From contig CAZYQW010000018.1 in NCBI GenBank assembly GCA_964649825.1, forward strand, positions 1-32,810: a DNA stretch of 32,810 nucleotides. The letters run 5' to 3'. The DNA comes from CAZYQW01 sp964649825. GTDB taxonomy: Bacteria; Planctomycetota; B15-G4; JADJEK01. The position numbers and the translations under genes were made by a program. Under the pieces are notes generated by a model, which was given only the letters and a program-made list of their open reading frames with translations, was not told the origin of the DNA and searched no databases. Of this stretch, positions 16,910-24,536 are shown in pieces. Position 1 is the stretch's first letter. Each line of letters opens with the position of its first letter.

Positions 16910-19087
16910 TCATGGATCCGAGTCGCCGGCGGTGACGACGATCGCGGCGGTCTCCACGCCCAAGTGGAAGACACCTTGAGCATCGGTCGCGGGGAAACTA
17001 TCCGGCGATGGTCGCTCCGGCGCGTCATCGCCGAGCTCGGATCGGGGACGCAGGACGATCCGCACGATGCCGGGGTCTCCGCGGCGAAGGTCGACGCGGA
17101 CCCGCTCGCTCTGCCAATCGCCGCAGAAGACGAGAACCTCGAGTTCATCCGAAGGGAGCGGTTCGACCACGTATGGGTGCGACAGGACGTGGCCGTGGAC
17201 GCCTTTCTCGTGCGCGATCTCCGGCAGATGGGCCGGTGGCCAGAGGGAGTCCTCCGGCCGGCGGGGTCGGTCGGAGCGCGAGGAGTCGCTCGACACCGTC
17301 AAGGGGTGGAGCTGGCGGATGTACCGAAGGATGGGGATGCCCGACAACGCGTCCCCGTCGTGCAGTCGGAGGTGCCGCAATGCGAGGTGGACGCGCACAT
17401 CGTCGGACGGTCCCGACAGGAGGACGCTCACGAACTGGCGCTCGAGGACGAGCCGGCCGTTCTGATGGACGAAGAACACGACCGGCTGGCGGGCGTCGTG
17501 CTCGGTCACGCCGTCCGGAAAGCGTCGCCCCTCGGCGTCGACGACGTCGAACCGGACCGCGAGCGGCGGCGCGAGGACGAACTCGAGGAACTGCGAACCG
17601 CCCGCGATCAGATCGACGACGAGCGAGCGGCCGATCGGGTCCTCATCGGTGAAGACGTGTGCGTGATACGGTCCGCTCGCGAGCCCCTCGAACCGGAACG
17701 TCCCAGGGCCAGGGCCCCGGCAGGAGAGCCGTGAGCGGTCCTTCGAGTAGCCGCACGTATCGCACGGCGCCTCTCGGTCCCATGGATCGAACGCGGGCGC
17801 GTCTGCGGCCGGCGCGCTCTCCACCGGCACGGCGGCGTGGCAGGCCGGGCAGGGCGACCGGCCGTTGCCGCGGAGATCGATCCGGATCTCCGTCTTCGGG
17901 TCGAGCCAGCGAGCGTGGACCCGGCCCTCGATCACGCCCCGTCCGCGCGTGAGGCCGACGTAGCCCAGGTCGGTCGTGCGGTCCGCGTCGACCACGAACG
18001 GACCGATCGGGCGCGGTTCGTGGCCACGCGCCAGCAGGCCCCCTTCGTACGTGTCCGGGGTCAGTCGAAGCTCGATCGGATCGGAATCCTCGGGCGAGCG
18101 GGATGCTTCCGCGAAGCGGGTCTCGCTCATGAGCCGCGCGTCGACTCCGACCGCGAGGGGATCGCCGGATTCGGCGTCGTAGACGCGAAACGTCACCGCG
18201 CCGGTCGGTCCCGATGCGGACTCGGCCGCGACGAGTGCGAGCGCCGTCTCGGCTTCGTCGTCGGTACGGACCTCTTCGCGCACCAGCGTCGATCGCGCCG
18301 CGACGCGATTCGGCTCGGCGGCCGAGCTCGTGGCGTCGTCGTGCGCGGCGTCGCCTTTCGTCCCGGTCGAGGTCGAGGTTCGACGTGCGACGTCGATCGA
18401 GTCGTCGGTCCAGAGCCCGGTGACGACCCAAGTGCCCAGAATGGCGACGACCAGCGTCGCACAGAGACTCTTCACGTTCATGAGGGACCATCCCGATGCC
18501 AGTGGAAGGTTGACGCCGCTCGCCGCCGCCGGCTCGAGCCGGACCAATGGCAGGAAGACGCTGGTCCACGCGGTGCGGTCGCCGCCGCTCGCGCGGTCGA
18601 GGTCGGCGCGAATCCGTTCGAGGCCGCGGCGGAGGCGCGATCGCACCGTGTTCAGCGGCACGGCCTCGCGTCTCGCGATCTCGAGGGGTCGCAGCTCCTC
18701 GAAGTAGCGCAGCACGATCGCGCGCCGATACGGCTCGCGGAGCGCGAGCACCGCGTCCACCACCCGGCGTTGGAGCGCGAGCCGTTCGACGATCTCGTCG
18801 GTCGGTCGTTCCGCTTCCGGCCGCGCTCCCGCCCGTTCGCGGGTCACGCGCCGCCCTTCGCCGCGGCGCATCTTCGCGGATACGTGTTGCACCGTCGTGC
18901 GGAACCACGACCGCGCGGCCCCGGCCGATCGGGGCGGCCGTTCGAGCGCGGCGATCCAGGTCTCTTGAACCACGTCGTCCGCGGTCGCTGGATCGCGGAC
19001 GAGCCCCCGCGCGAGCCGTCGAACGAAGTCGGCGTGCTCGAGAAGGACCGGAACGGACTGGTCGTTGGCGTTCGTCATCGCTCGCAT
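16910..19087 (-). CDS. ECF sigma factor fused to a membrane segment and extracytoplasmic region
   Basis: A 725-residue protein. Residues about 18-80 are sigma70 region 2 (DPATADDVVQETWIAAL, binds core polymerase and the -10). Residues about 100-165 are region 4 (PYRRAIVLRYFEELRPLEIA, then NTVRSRLRRGLERIR, a -35-binding helix-turn-helix). A hydrophobic segment at about 206-226 probably crosses the membrane. The remaining 500 residues are beta-rich with carboxypeptidase-regulatory-like stretches and two CxxC pairs (CPAC and CDTC, in a stretch around 430-475) that could bind zinc. No separate anti-sigma gene is adjacent. This looks like a one-protein membrane-tethered signalling system. ATGs at 19087 and 19078 are both possible; neither has a good ribosome site. 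Confidence 0.85.
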   Translation of the reverse strand: MRAMTNANDQSVPVLLEHADFVRRLARGLVRDPATADDVVQETWIAALERPPRSAGAARSWFRTTVQHVSAKMRRGEGRRVTRERAGARPEAERPTDEIVERLALQRRVVDAVLALREPYRRAIVLRYFEELRPLEIARREAVPLNTVRSRLRRGLERIRADLDRASGGDRTAWTSVFLPLVRLEPAAASGVNLPLASGWSLMNVKSLCATLVVAILGTWVVTGLWTDDSIDVARRTSTSTGTKGDAAHDDATSSAAEPNRVAARSTLVREEVRTDDEAETALALVAAESASGPTGAVTFRVYDAESGDPLAVGVDARLMSETRFAEASRSPEDSDPIELRLTPDTYEGGLLARGHEPRPIGPFVVDADRTTDLGYVGLTRGRGVIEGRVHARWLDPKTEIRIDLRGNGRSPCPACHAAVPVESAPAADAPAFDPWDREAPCDTCGYSKDRSRLSCRGPGPGTFRFEGLASGPYHAHVFTDEDPIGRSLVVDLIAGGSQFLEFVLAPPLAVRFDVVDAEGRRFPDGVTEHDARQPVVFFVHQNGRLVLERQFVSVLLSGPSDDVRVHLALRHLRLHDGDALSGIPILRYIRQLHPLTVSSDSSRSDRPRRPEDSLWPPAHLPEIAHEKGVHGHVLSHPYVVEPLPSDELEVLVFCGDWQSERVRVDLRRGDPGIVRIVLRPRSELGDDAPERPSPDSFPATDAQGVFHLGVETAAIVVTAGDSDP

Positions 19088-19127
19088 CAGGAGTACCCGC
19101 CGAGTCGGTCACGGACCCAGAGTAATC

Positions 19128-19187
19128 CGAAGGAGGCGGCTCGCATGGGACGGCCGCCGGCGACTCCGGCCCCGTCCGCCTCCTCCG
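19128..19187. terminator. Nested palindrome after the acyltransferase pair
   Basis: A 12-base arm (19128-19139) pairs with 19176-19187 with one mismatch. Between them lie a GGACGG/CCGTCC stem and a central GCCGG/CCGGC stem. It begins next to the stop of the AlgJ-like gene and fills most of the 101-bp spacer to the sigma factor gene. It would fold in the algI/algJ-like transcript as a terminator-like or stabilising structure. No U tract is evident. Confidence 0.45.
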
Positions 19188-19188
19188 A

Positions 19189-20913
19189 TCAGCGTGGTCC
19201 GCCGGTCACGCGGCTCGCGCGGGCCGAGATCGGCCCTTCGAGGTCGAGGTCCATCCAGGAGGGGGCGCCGGACGGAGGGCCGAACCGGATGCGGCCGACG
19301 GCTCGCTTGCGCATCAGCGAGAACGCCCCCGGCCCCGAACGGTGCAGGGTCCCCAGGTACTCGCCCCGCTGCGTGAAGAGCACGAGTCCCGCCCCGGTCG
19401 ATGCAACGTGCCAACGCACGCGCGCGGCCTCGTACGTCCCGGCGAGCGCCGCGTCATCGCTCTCGCTCCCGGGCGAGGCCTCCCTGGCGAACGTCATCAC
19501 CATCAGGTTGCTGGGGGTGATCGCGGTGAGGTGCGGCGGACCCCCGACCGAGTCGCGCTCGAACACCACCGACATCGGGCGCTCCCGATCGCTCGACACG
19601 AAGAGGTGCGGTGCCTCGCGGACGAGCGCGAGCTCGAACTCTCCGTAGCGGGCGACGAGGCCGTCGCCACGACGCTTCACGTCGACCGTCCCGAGGACCG
19701 GGTTCCGGTACGTGCCGGCGAGCGCGGCAATCGGGTCGGGGCCCGCGGCGGCGGGCTCGAAGCACGCCCGCTCGATCTCGCTCACTCGAAACCCGGAGCT
19801 CGGGACGCATCGCTCCACCACGACCTGGATCACGTAGTCGGGCTGGAACACGCGGATCATGTCGGTGTCGAAGTCGTAGCCGTGCACCTCCAACGTCCGC
19901 GAGAAGTGGGGGAGGATGAACGGCAGGATGTTCCGTCCGAACGAGTCGGCGAGCACGATCGCGGTGGGAAGGGACGCGTCTTGCTGTTCCCACACGCGGC
20001 GAAGCTCGGGCTTCCACGCGCCCGGCCGCGGCTCGATGACCGACCCGCCGACGAGCTCGACGCGGAAGCTGTCCTGGATCAGCTCCTCTTCCATGTGGGT
20101 CGAGAGGCCCCAACTGTCGGCGAGCTCGCGGATCGGTGCGACGTCGTAGCGATCGATCGGGAACGGCGTGACCCCCGGATCCGACCGCGCGAGGCGCTCG
20201 AACAGCTCGCGGTAGGCGTAGTACGCGCCGAGCGGGTTCCAGTGCGTCCCGTAGGGGTAGTAGACGAGCCGTTCGTCCCGCCGCGCGCGCAGCGCGTCGC
20301 GGACGTCGACGAGGCTGGTCTCTCCGGTCTCGTGGGCCCGCGCGACGAGCTGGTCGAGCGGGACGGGTCCGACGGGCGGTGCCTGCAGCCACGCCGGCAG
20401 CCGCTCCGGGTAGATCGAGGACTTGTCCGGCGCCACGATGACCGCGTACGTCGCGCCGCGCGAAGCGAGCCACACCGTGCGCCGCCGGATGGTCGCGAGG
20501 ATTCCGTCGAGCTCGGCCTCCGACCGCGGTCGCAGGCCCCGGTGCTGCGCGACGGTGTCGTTCACGGTGCAGAACAGCCAGCCGTCCTCGCCGACCAGGA
20601 AGCCCTCGCTCGGCGACGTCTGCAGCAGGAACAGCTTGACGAGGTTGTGCCCGCGCACCAGCGCCGTGCGGAACCGGAAAGCGTCGTCGAAGTACGACTC
20701 GAACCGCGCGGGGAACGCAGCCAGGTCCTCGAGCGTCCGCGGCCGTCCGGGCGGCGGGGCCGGGCTTCGGTTCTCGCTCTTCACCGCGCTCGGATCGTCC
20801 GTGGTGAAGAGATGGGCCAACCCCGGCGCGCAGATCGCGACGATGAACAGCACCGTGAGCACGGCGTCCGCCGCGGCGTGAAGCTCGGTCGGTGCGGGCG
20901 TGGGTTTGGTCAT
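19189..20913 (-). CDS. AlgJ/AlgX-like SGNH acyltransferase with extra C-terminal domains
   Basis: A 574-residue protein with one N-terminal membrane helix (about 14-36). Residues 60-380 match AlgJ/AlgX-type polysaccharide O-acetyltransferases: VGEDGWLFCTVND, IVAPDKSSIYPERLP, GTHWNPLGAYYAY and a nucleophile-like ADSFG (S324). In AlgX-like enzymes the general base is Asp-x-His; here it reads G222-T-H224, so the Asp is absent. Residues about 396-570 add two AGTY-initiated beta-rich repeats resembling DUF3471, unusual for AlgJ. It starts two bases after the MBOAT gene stop, so it probably receives acyl groups from that partner and modifies an exported polymer. A much longer open frame continues upstream through antisense sequence and is not used. 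Confidence 0.85.
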   Translation of the reverse strand: MTKPTPAPTELHAAADAVLTVLFIVAICAPGLAHLFTTDDPSAVKSENRSPAPPPGRPRTLEDLAAFPARFESYFDDAFRFRTALVRGHNLVKLFLLQTSPSEGFLVGEDGWLFCTVNDTVAQHRGLRPRSEAELDGILATIRRRTVWLASRGATYAVIVAPDKSSIYPERLPAWLQAPPVGPVPLDQLVARAHETGETSLVDVRDALRARRDERLVYYPYGTHWNPLGAYYAYRELFERLARSDPGVTPFPIDRYDVAPIRELADSWGLSTHMEEELIQDSFRVELVGGSVIEPRPGAWKPELRRVWEQQDASLPTAIVLADSFGRNILPFILPHFSRTLEVHGYDFDTDMIRVFQPDYVIQVVVERCVPSSGFRVSEIERACFEPAAAGPDPIAALAGTYRNPVLGTVDVKRRGDGLVARYGEFELALVREAPHLFVSSDRERPMSVVFERDSVGGPPHLTAITPSNLMVMTFAREASPGSESDDAALAGTYEAARVRWHVASTGAGLVLFTQRGEYLGTLHRSGPGAFSLMRKRAVGRIRFGPPSGAPSWMDLDLEGPISARASRVTGGPR

Positions 20914-20915
20914 CG

Positions 20916-22355
20916 TCAGAATCGGAAGTAGATGAACGGGTTGTGGGTGCCCGCGGCGAGCTGCATCGCCGACAGCAGGAAGACCGCGATCAGGAGGACG
21001 AGCCCGCCCGCCTCGAGCACGAACGTCCGGAGGAGGCTCGTCCCCCTCGTGCCGCGCGGCGTCATGCGCTCGAGCAGCCGCGGGACGACCGGCGTCGCTC
21101 CGATGCATCCGCAGACGAGCGCGACGAGCACGTCGTTGGTGACCACGGACGCCGCAGGATGGAGCAGGGGCCCGCCGCCGTGCCCGGCCATCGCCGCGAG
21201 GTAGGAGAACGCGTGGCCGAGTTCGTCCGCGCGGAAGAAGACCCAGCCGATCATCACGGCCAGCACGAGGTAAGCGTGCTGCACCGCGCGCGGCGAACGT
21301 TGGAGGATCGGGCCGAGGCCGAGGCGCTCCAGCACGAGGAGCAGTCCGTGGAACGATCCCCACGCGATGAACGTCCACTGATCCCCGTGCCACAGACCGC
21401 ACAGGAGGAACACGATCCAGAGGTTCAGGAACGTCCGGATCCGACCGTGGCGGCTGCCGCCGATAGGGATGTAGAGGTAGTCGCGGAACCATCGCGAGAG
21501 GGTCATGTGCCAGCGGCGCCAGAACTCCGTGATCGATCGCGCGACGTACGGGTGGGCGAAGTTCTCGGGGAACGTGAAGCCGAGCATGAGGCCGAGCCCG
21601 ATCGCCATGTCGGAGTACCCCGAGAAGTCGAAGTAGATCTGGATCGTGTAGGCGAGCAGGCCGATCCACGCGAGCTCGGCGCCGAGCTCGCCGGGCGGCA
21701 GCGCGAACACGTGGTCGGCGGCGATCGCGGCGGTGTTGGCGATCAGCATCTTCTTGCCGAGCCCGATGATGAACCGGCGGATTCCCGCCGCGAACGGCTC
21801 GCGGCGGATCGTGCGCGACGCGATCTCGCGCGCGATCTCGAGGTAGCGCACGATTGGACCGGCCACGAGCTGAGGGAACAGCGCGATGTACATCCCGAAG
21901 TGGATGATCCGCCGCTGGGCCGGCACGTTGCCGCGGTAGACGTCGATCACGTACGACATCCCCTGGAACGTGAAGAAGGAGATGCCGATCGGAAGCGCGA
22001 TCCGCGGCGCCTCGAAGCCGTTCCCCCCGAGCGTCTGCATCAGGCGCGACAGGTTGCTCGCGAGGAAGCCCAGGTACTTGTAGACCACGAGCACGGCGAG
22101 GTTGCCGCCGATGGCGACGCCGAGAACCCATCCGGCCTTGCCCGTGCCGCGGTAGCGCTCGAGGAGGAGCCCCGCGCCGTGGTTCAGCAGGATCGACGCG
22201 ACCATGACGAGCACGACCTCCTGTTCGCCCCACGCGTAGAAGAAGAGGCTCGCGAGGAGGAGCCACGCGTTGCGGGCGCGGCCGGGCAGCGCGAAGTGGA
22301 CGCCGAGCACGATGGGGAGGAACGCGAACAGGAAGACGGTCGTGCTGAAGACCAT
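20916..22355 (-). CDS. MBOAT-family membrane O-acyltransferase (AlgI/DltB-like)
   Basis: A 479-residue polytopic membrane protein with about 11 hydrophobic helices. MBOAT hallmarks are present: PIGISFFTFQGMSYVIDVYRG, FPQLVAGPI, the YFDFSGYSDMAIGLG segment near 241, FWRRWHMTLSRWFRDYLYIP, and the catalytic histidine H323 in LLCGLWHGDQWTFIAWGSFHG. It would move an acetyl or acyl group from a cytoplasmic donor to the periplasmic partner encoded immediately downstream. The polymer is unknown because no synthase is in the window. No good ribosome site precedes the ATG. It is divergent from the LigD-like gene across 136 bp. Confidence 0.95.
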   Translation of the reverse strand: MVFSTTVFLFAFLPIVLGVHFALPGRARNAWLLLASLFFYAWGEQEVVLVMVASILLNHGAGLLLERYRGTGKAGWVLGVAIGGNLAVLVVYKYLGFLASNLSRLMQTLGGNGFEAPRIALPIGISFFTFQGMSYVIDVYRGNVPAQRRIIHFGMYIALFPQLVAGPIVRYLEIAREIASRTIRREPFAAGIRRFIIGLGKKMLIANTAAIAADHVFALPPGELGAELAWIGLLAYTIQIYFDFSGYSDMAIGLGLMLGFTFPENFAHPYVARSITEFWRRWHMTLSRWFRDYLYIPIGGSRHGRIRTFLNLWIVFLLCGLWHGDQWTFIAWGSFHGLLLVLERLGLGPILQRSPRAVQHAYLVLAVMIGWVFFRADELGHAFSYLAAMAGHGGGPLLHPAASVVTNDVLVALVCGCIGATPVVPRLLERMTPRGTRGTSLLRTFVLEAGGLVLLIAVFLLSAMQLAAGTHNPFIYFRF

Positions 22356-22389
22356 GAGCGGCGGTGAGGCGCGGTGGGCGTGGGAGCGT

Positions 22390-22435
22390 CGGCCGTGCGG
22401 AACGCGTTCGGCCGGGATGGTAGCAGAACGGCCGG
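22390..22435. promoter_or_regulatory. Three CGGCCG palindromes at helical spacing in a divergent promoter region
   Basis: CGGCCG occurs at 22390, 22409 and 22429, spaced by 19 and 20 bp (about two turns each), and the last two are extended to CGGCCGG. They lie in the spacer between the MBOAT gene and the LigD-like gene. Such spacing suits a repressor or activator site, but the G+C-rich background makes chance possible. Further on, TATCCT at 22479-22484 sits seven bases before the LigD-like ATG and could be a -10 of a nearly leaderless transcript. Confidence 0.3.
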
Positions 22436-22491
22436 TACGGCGGAAACCGAGCGTGGTCGGAAGCGTCGCCCGGAGCGCTATCCTGGCGTCG

Positions 22492-24522
22492 ATGGGTCGC
22501 CTCGACGATTACCGACGCAAGCGGGACTTCCGGCGCACCCCCGAGCCGCCGCCTCACGAGCCGGCGGAGCGGGCGGGCGGGGTGTTCGTCGTACATCGCC
22601 ACGAGGCGCGCAACCTGCACTACGACCTGAGGATCGAGATCGACGGCGTCCTGTGCTCCTGGGCGGTGCCGAAGGGGTTCTCGTACGACCCGAAGGAGAA
22701 GCGGCTCGCGGTGCGGACCGAGGACCATCCGCTCGAGTACGAGGACTTCTCGGGAACGATCCCGAAGGGGGAGTACGGCGCGGGGACGATGACGATCTGG
22801 GACAAGGGGAGCTACGCGTGCGTCGTCGAGCCCGATCCGCGCGAGGCGGTCGAGAAGGGCGAAGTGAAGCTGGTCCTGCGCGGTCGCCGGCTCCGCGGCG
22901 AGTGGCACCTCGTCAAGACGAAGGGCGGGCCGAACCACTGGCTCCTGTTCAAGTCGAAGGACCGATACGCGGGTCCATCGCGGGACAACGTGCTCGGGGT
23001 CGACCTCTCGGCCGCGAAACGGCGTTCCTTGCCGAGGGGCGTCCGCGTGATGCGTGCGACGGCCGCGGCCGAGATCGCGGACGACCCGCGCTGGTTGTTC
23101 GAGATGGAGTTCGTCGGCCGGCGTGCGATCGCCGAGAAGGTCGGCGACGAGGTGCGGCTCCGCGGCCTGCGGCGAGCTCCGGAGAAGGTGGAGGAGGGCC
23201 TTCGGTCGCTGCGCGCCGAGAACGCGCTGCTGGACGGAGTGCTGGTCGCACTCGACGACGACGGGCGGCCGTCGGCCGGGGCGGTCGAGCGGAGCCTCTC
23301 CAGCGAGTCGGGTGCGCTCTTCTACTATGCGTTCGACTTGCTCTACTTCGACGAGTTCGACCTTCGCCCGCTCCCGCTGCTCGACCGCAAGGCGGCGCTC
23401 CGCTCGACGATCGTCCCCGGGCCGGCGGTGATGTTCGTCGACCACGTGATCGGCGGCGGGTCGAGCCTCGCGGCGGCGGTCGCGCAGGCCGGCCTGCCGG
23501 GGATCATCGCGAAGCGGACCGACGCGGCGTACCGGCCGGGCGCGAGCGACGCGTGGCGCTCGATCCCGGTCGCGGCCGCACCGGCGGTGACGCCGGCCGG
23601 ACGGGCGTCGCCGGTGCGGCCCGCGCGACGCCGGCGCTTTCGCTTCACGAACCTCGCGAAGGTCTACTGGCCGGTGGAGGGATACACCAAGGGAGACCTC
23701 GTCGAGTGGTACGAGCAGGTCGCGGAGCTCCTCCTTCCCTATCTGCACGAGCGGCCGATCCACATGCTGCGCTACCCGGACGGGATCGAAGGGAAGTCGT
23801 TCTACCAGCGGCAGGCGAACGAGCAGCTCCCCGCGTGGATTCCGCGCGTGCGCGTGGAGAGCGGCCATCGCGACGAGGCGATCGATCAGATGATCGTGAA
23901 CGACCGCGACGCGCTCCTCTACCTGGTCAACCTCGGGAGCATCGATCTGCATCCGTGGCTGTCGCGGCGCGGCTCGTTGGATGAGCCGGATTTCGCGGTG
24001 CTCGACCTCGACGCGAAGGAGTCGCCGTTCGTCGACGTGGTCCGGATTGCGCGCGAGGCGGGGCGCCTACTGCGTGGAATCGGAATCCGCCCGCTGCTCA
24101 AGACCTCCGGAGCGAGCGGCATGCACGTCTATGTCCCGCTCGCCGAGGGATACACGTACGACCACAGCAAGATGTTCTGCGAGCTGGTCGCGCGCATCCT
24201 CGCCCGCGAGCTGAAGGAGATCGCCACCGTCGAGCGCGTCCCGGGCCGGCGCGGCACCAAGGTGTACCTCGACTTCCTGCAGAATCGGCGCAGCCAGACC
24301 ATCGTGCCGCCCTACGTCCCGCGCCCGGTGCGCGGGGCCTGCGTGTCGACGCCGCTGCATTGGGACGAGCTCGACACGTCGCTCCATCCGTCGCTCTTCA
24401 CGATCAAGACGGTGTTGCCCCGCGTCGAACGACACGGCGACCTGTTCCGGCCGACCCTGACCGATCGCCAGCACCTCCTACCGGCGATCGAGAAGCTCGG
24501 GGAGCAGTGGACGCGCGGGTAG
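22492..24522 (+). CDS. ligD: LigD-like NHEJ protein: phosphoesterase, degenerate ligase, polymerase
   Basis: A 676-residue protein in the order found in Pseudomonas LigD. Residues 28-160 are the 3'-phosphoesterase domain, with H37, H43-Y-D45, the SWAVPKG segment and EDHP (H79). Residues about 186-358 align with the ATP-dependent ligase nucleotidyltransferase domain but are degenerate: the KxDG motif reads E206-F-V-G, and the DGE motif reads DGV (V250). FDLLY and AKR (K341) remain. The OB fold is missing. Residues 383-672 are the LigD polymerase/primase domain with DLD catalytic acids (D505, D507), SGASGMH and D594. It should trim and fill ends but probably cannot seal nicks. The stop is 14 bp from the convergent BRCT-TPR gene. 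Confidence 0.93.
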   Translation: MGRLDDYRRKRDFRRTPEPPPHEPAERAGGVFVVHRHEARNLHYDLRIEIDGVLCSWAVPKGFSYDPKEKRLAVRTEDHPLEYEDFSGTIPKGEYGAGTMTIWDKGSYACVVEPDPREAVEKGEVKLVLRGRRLRGEWHLVKTKGGPNHWLLFKSKDRYAGPSRDNVLGVDLSAAKRRSLPRGVRVMRATAAAEIADDPRWLFEMEFVGRRAIAEKVGDEVRLRGLRRAPEKVEEGLRSLRAENALLDGVLVALDDDGRPSAGAVERSLSSESGALFYYAFDLLYFDEFDLRPLPLLDRKAALRSTIVPGPAVMFVDHVIGGGSSLAAAVAQAGLPGIIAKRTDAAYRPGASDAWRSIPVAAAPAVTPAGRASPVRPARRRRFRFTNLAKVYWPVEGYTKGDLVEWYEQVAELLLPYLHERPIHMLRYPDGIEGKSFYQRQANEQLPAWIPRVRVESGHRDEAIDQMIVNDRDALLYLVNLGSIDLHPWLSRRGSLDEPDFAVLDLDAKESPFVDVVRIAREAGRLLRGIGIRPLLKTSGASGMHVYVPLAEGYTYDHSKMFCELVARILARELKEIATVERVPGRRGTKVYLDFLQNRRSQTIVPPYVPRPVRGACVSTPLHWDELDTSLHPSLFTIKTVLPRVERHGDLFRPTLTDRQHLLPAIEKLGEQWTRG

Positions 24523-24536
24523 CGTCCTCGTGTCGT

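Noticed and set aside
16903..16922. CTCGG/CCGAG inverted repeat at the ElyC-like/sigma factor junction
   Set aside because: The stem is only 5 bp and overlaps the end of the sigma factor gene; too weak for a terminator.
20914..23952. Upstream extension of the AlgJ-like frame to 1587 codons
   Set aside because: The extra part overlaps the MBOAT gene in another frame and is antisense to ligD; the membrane helix and operon spacing support the ATG at 20913.
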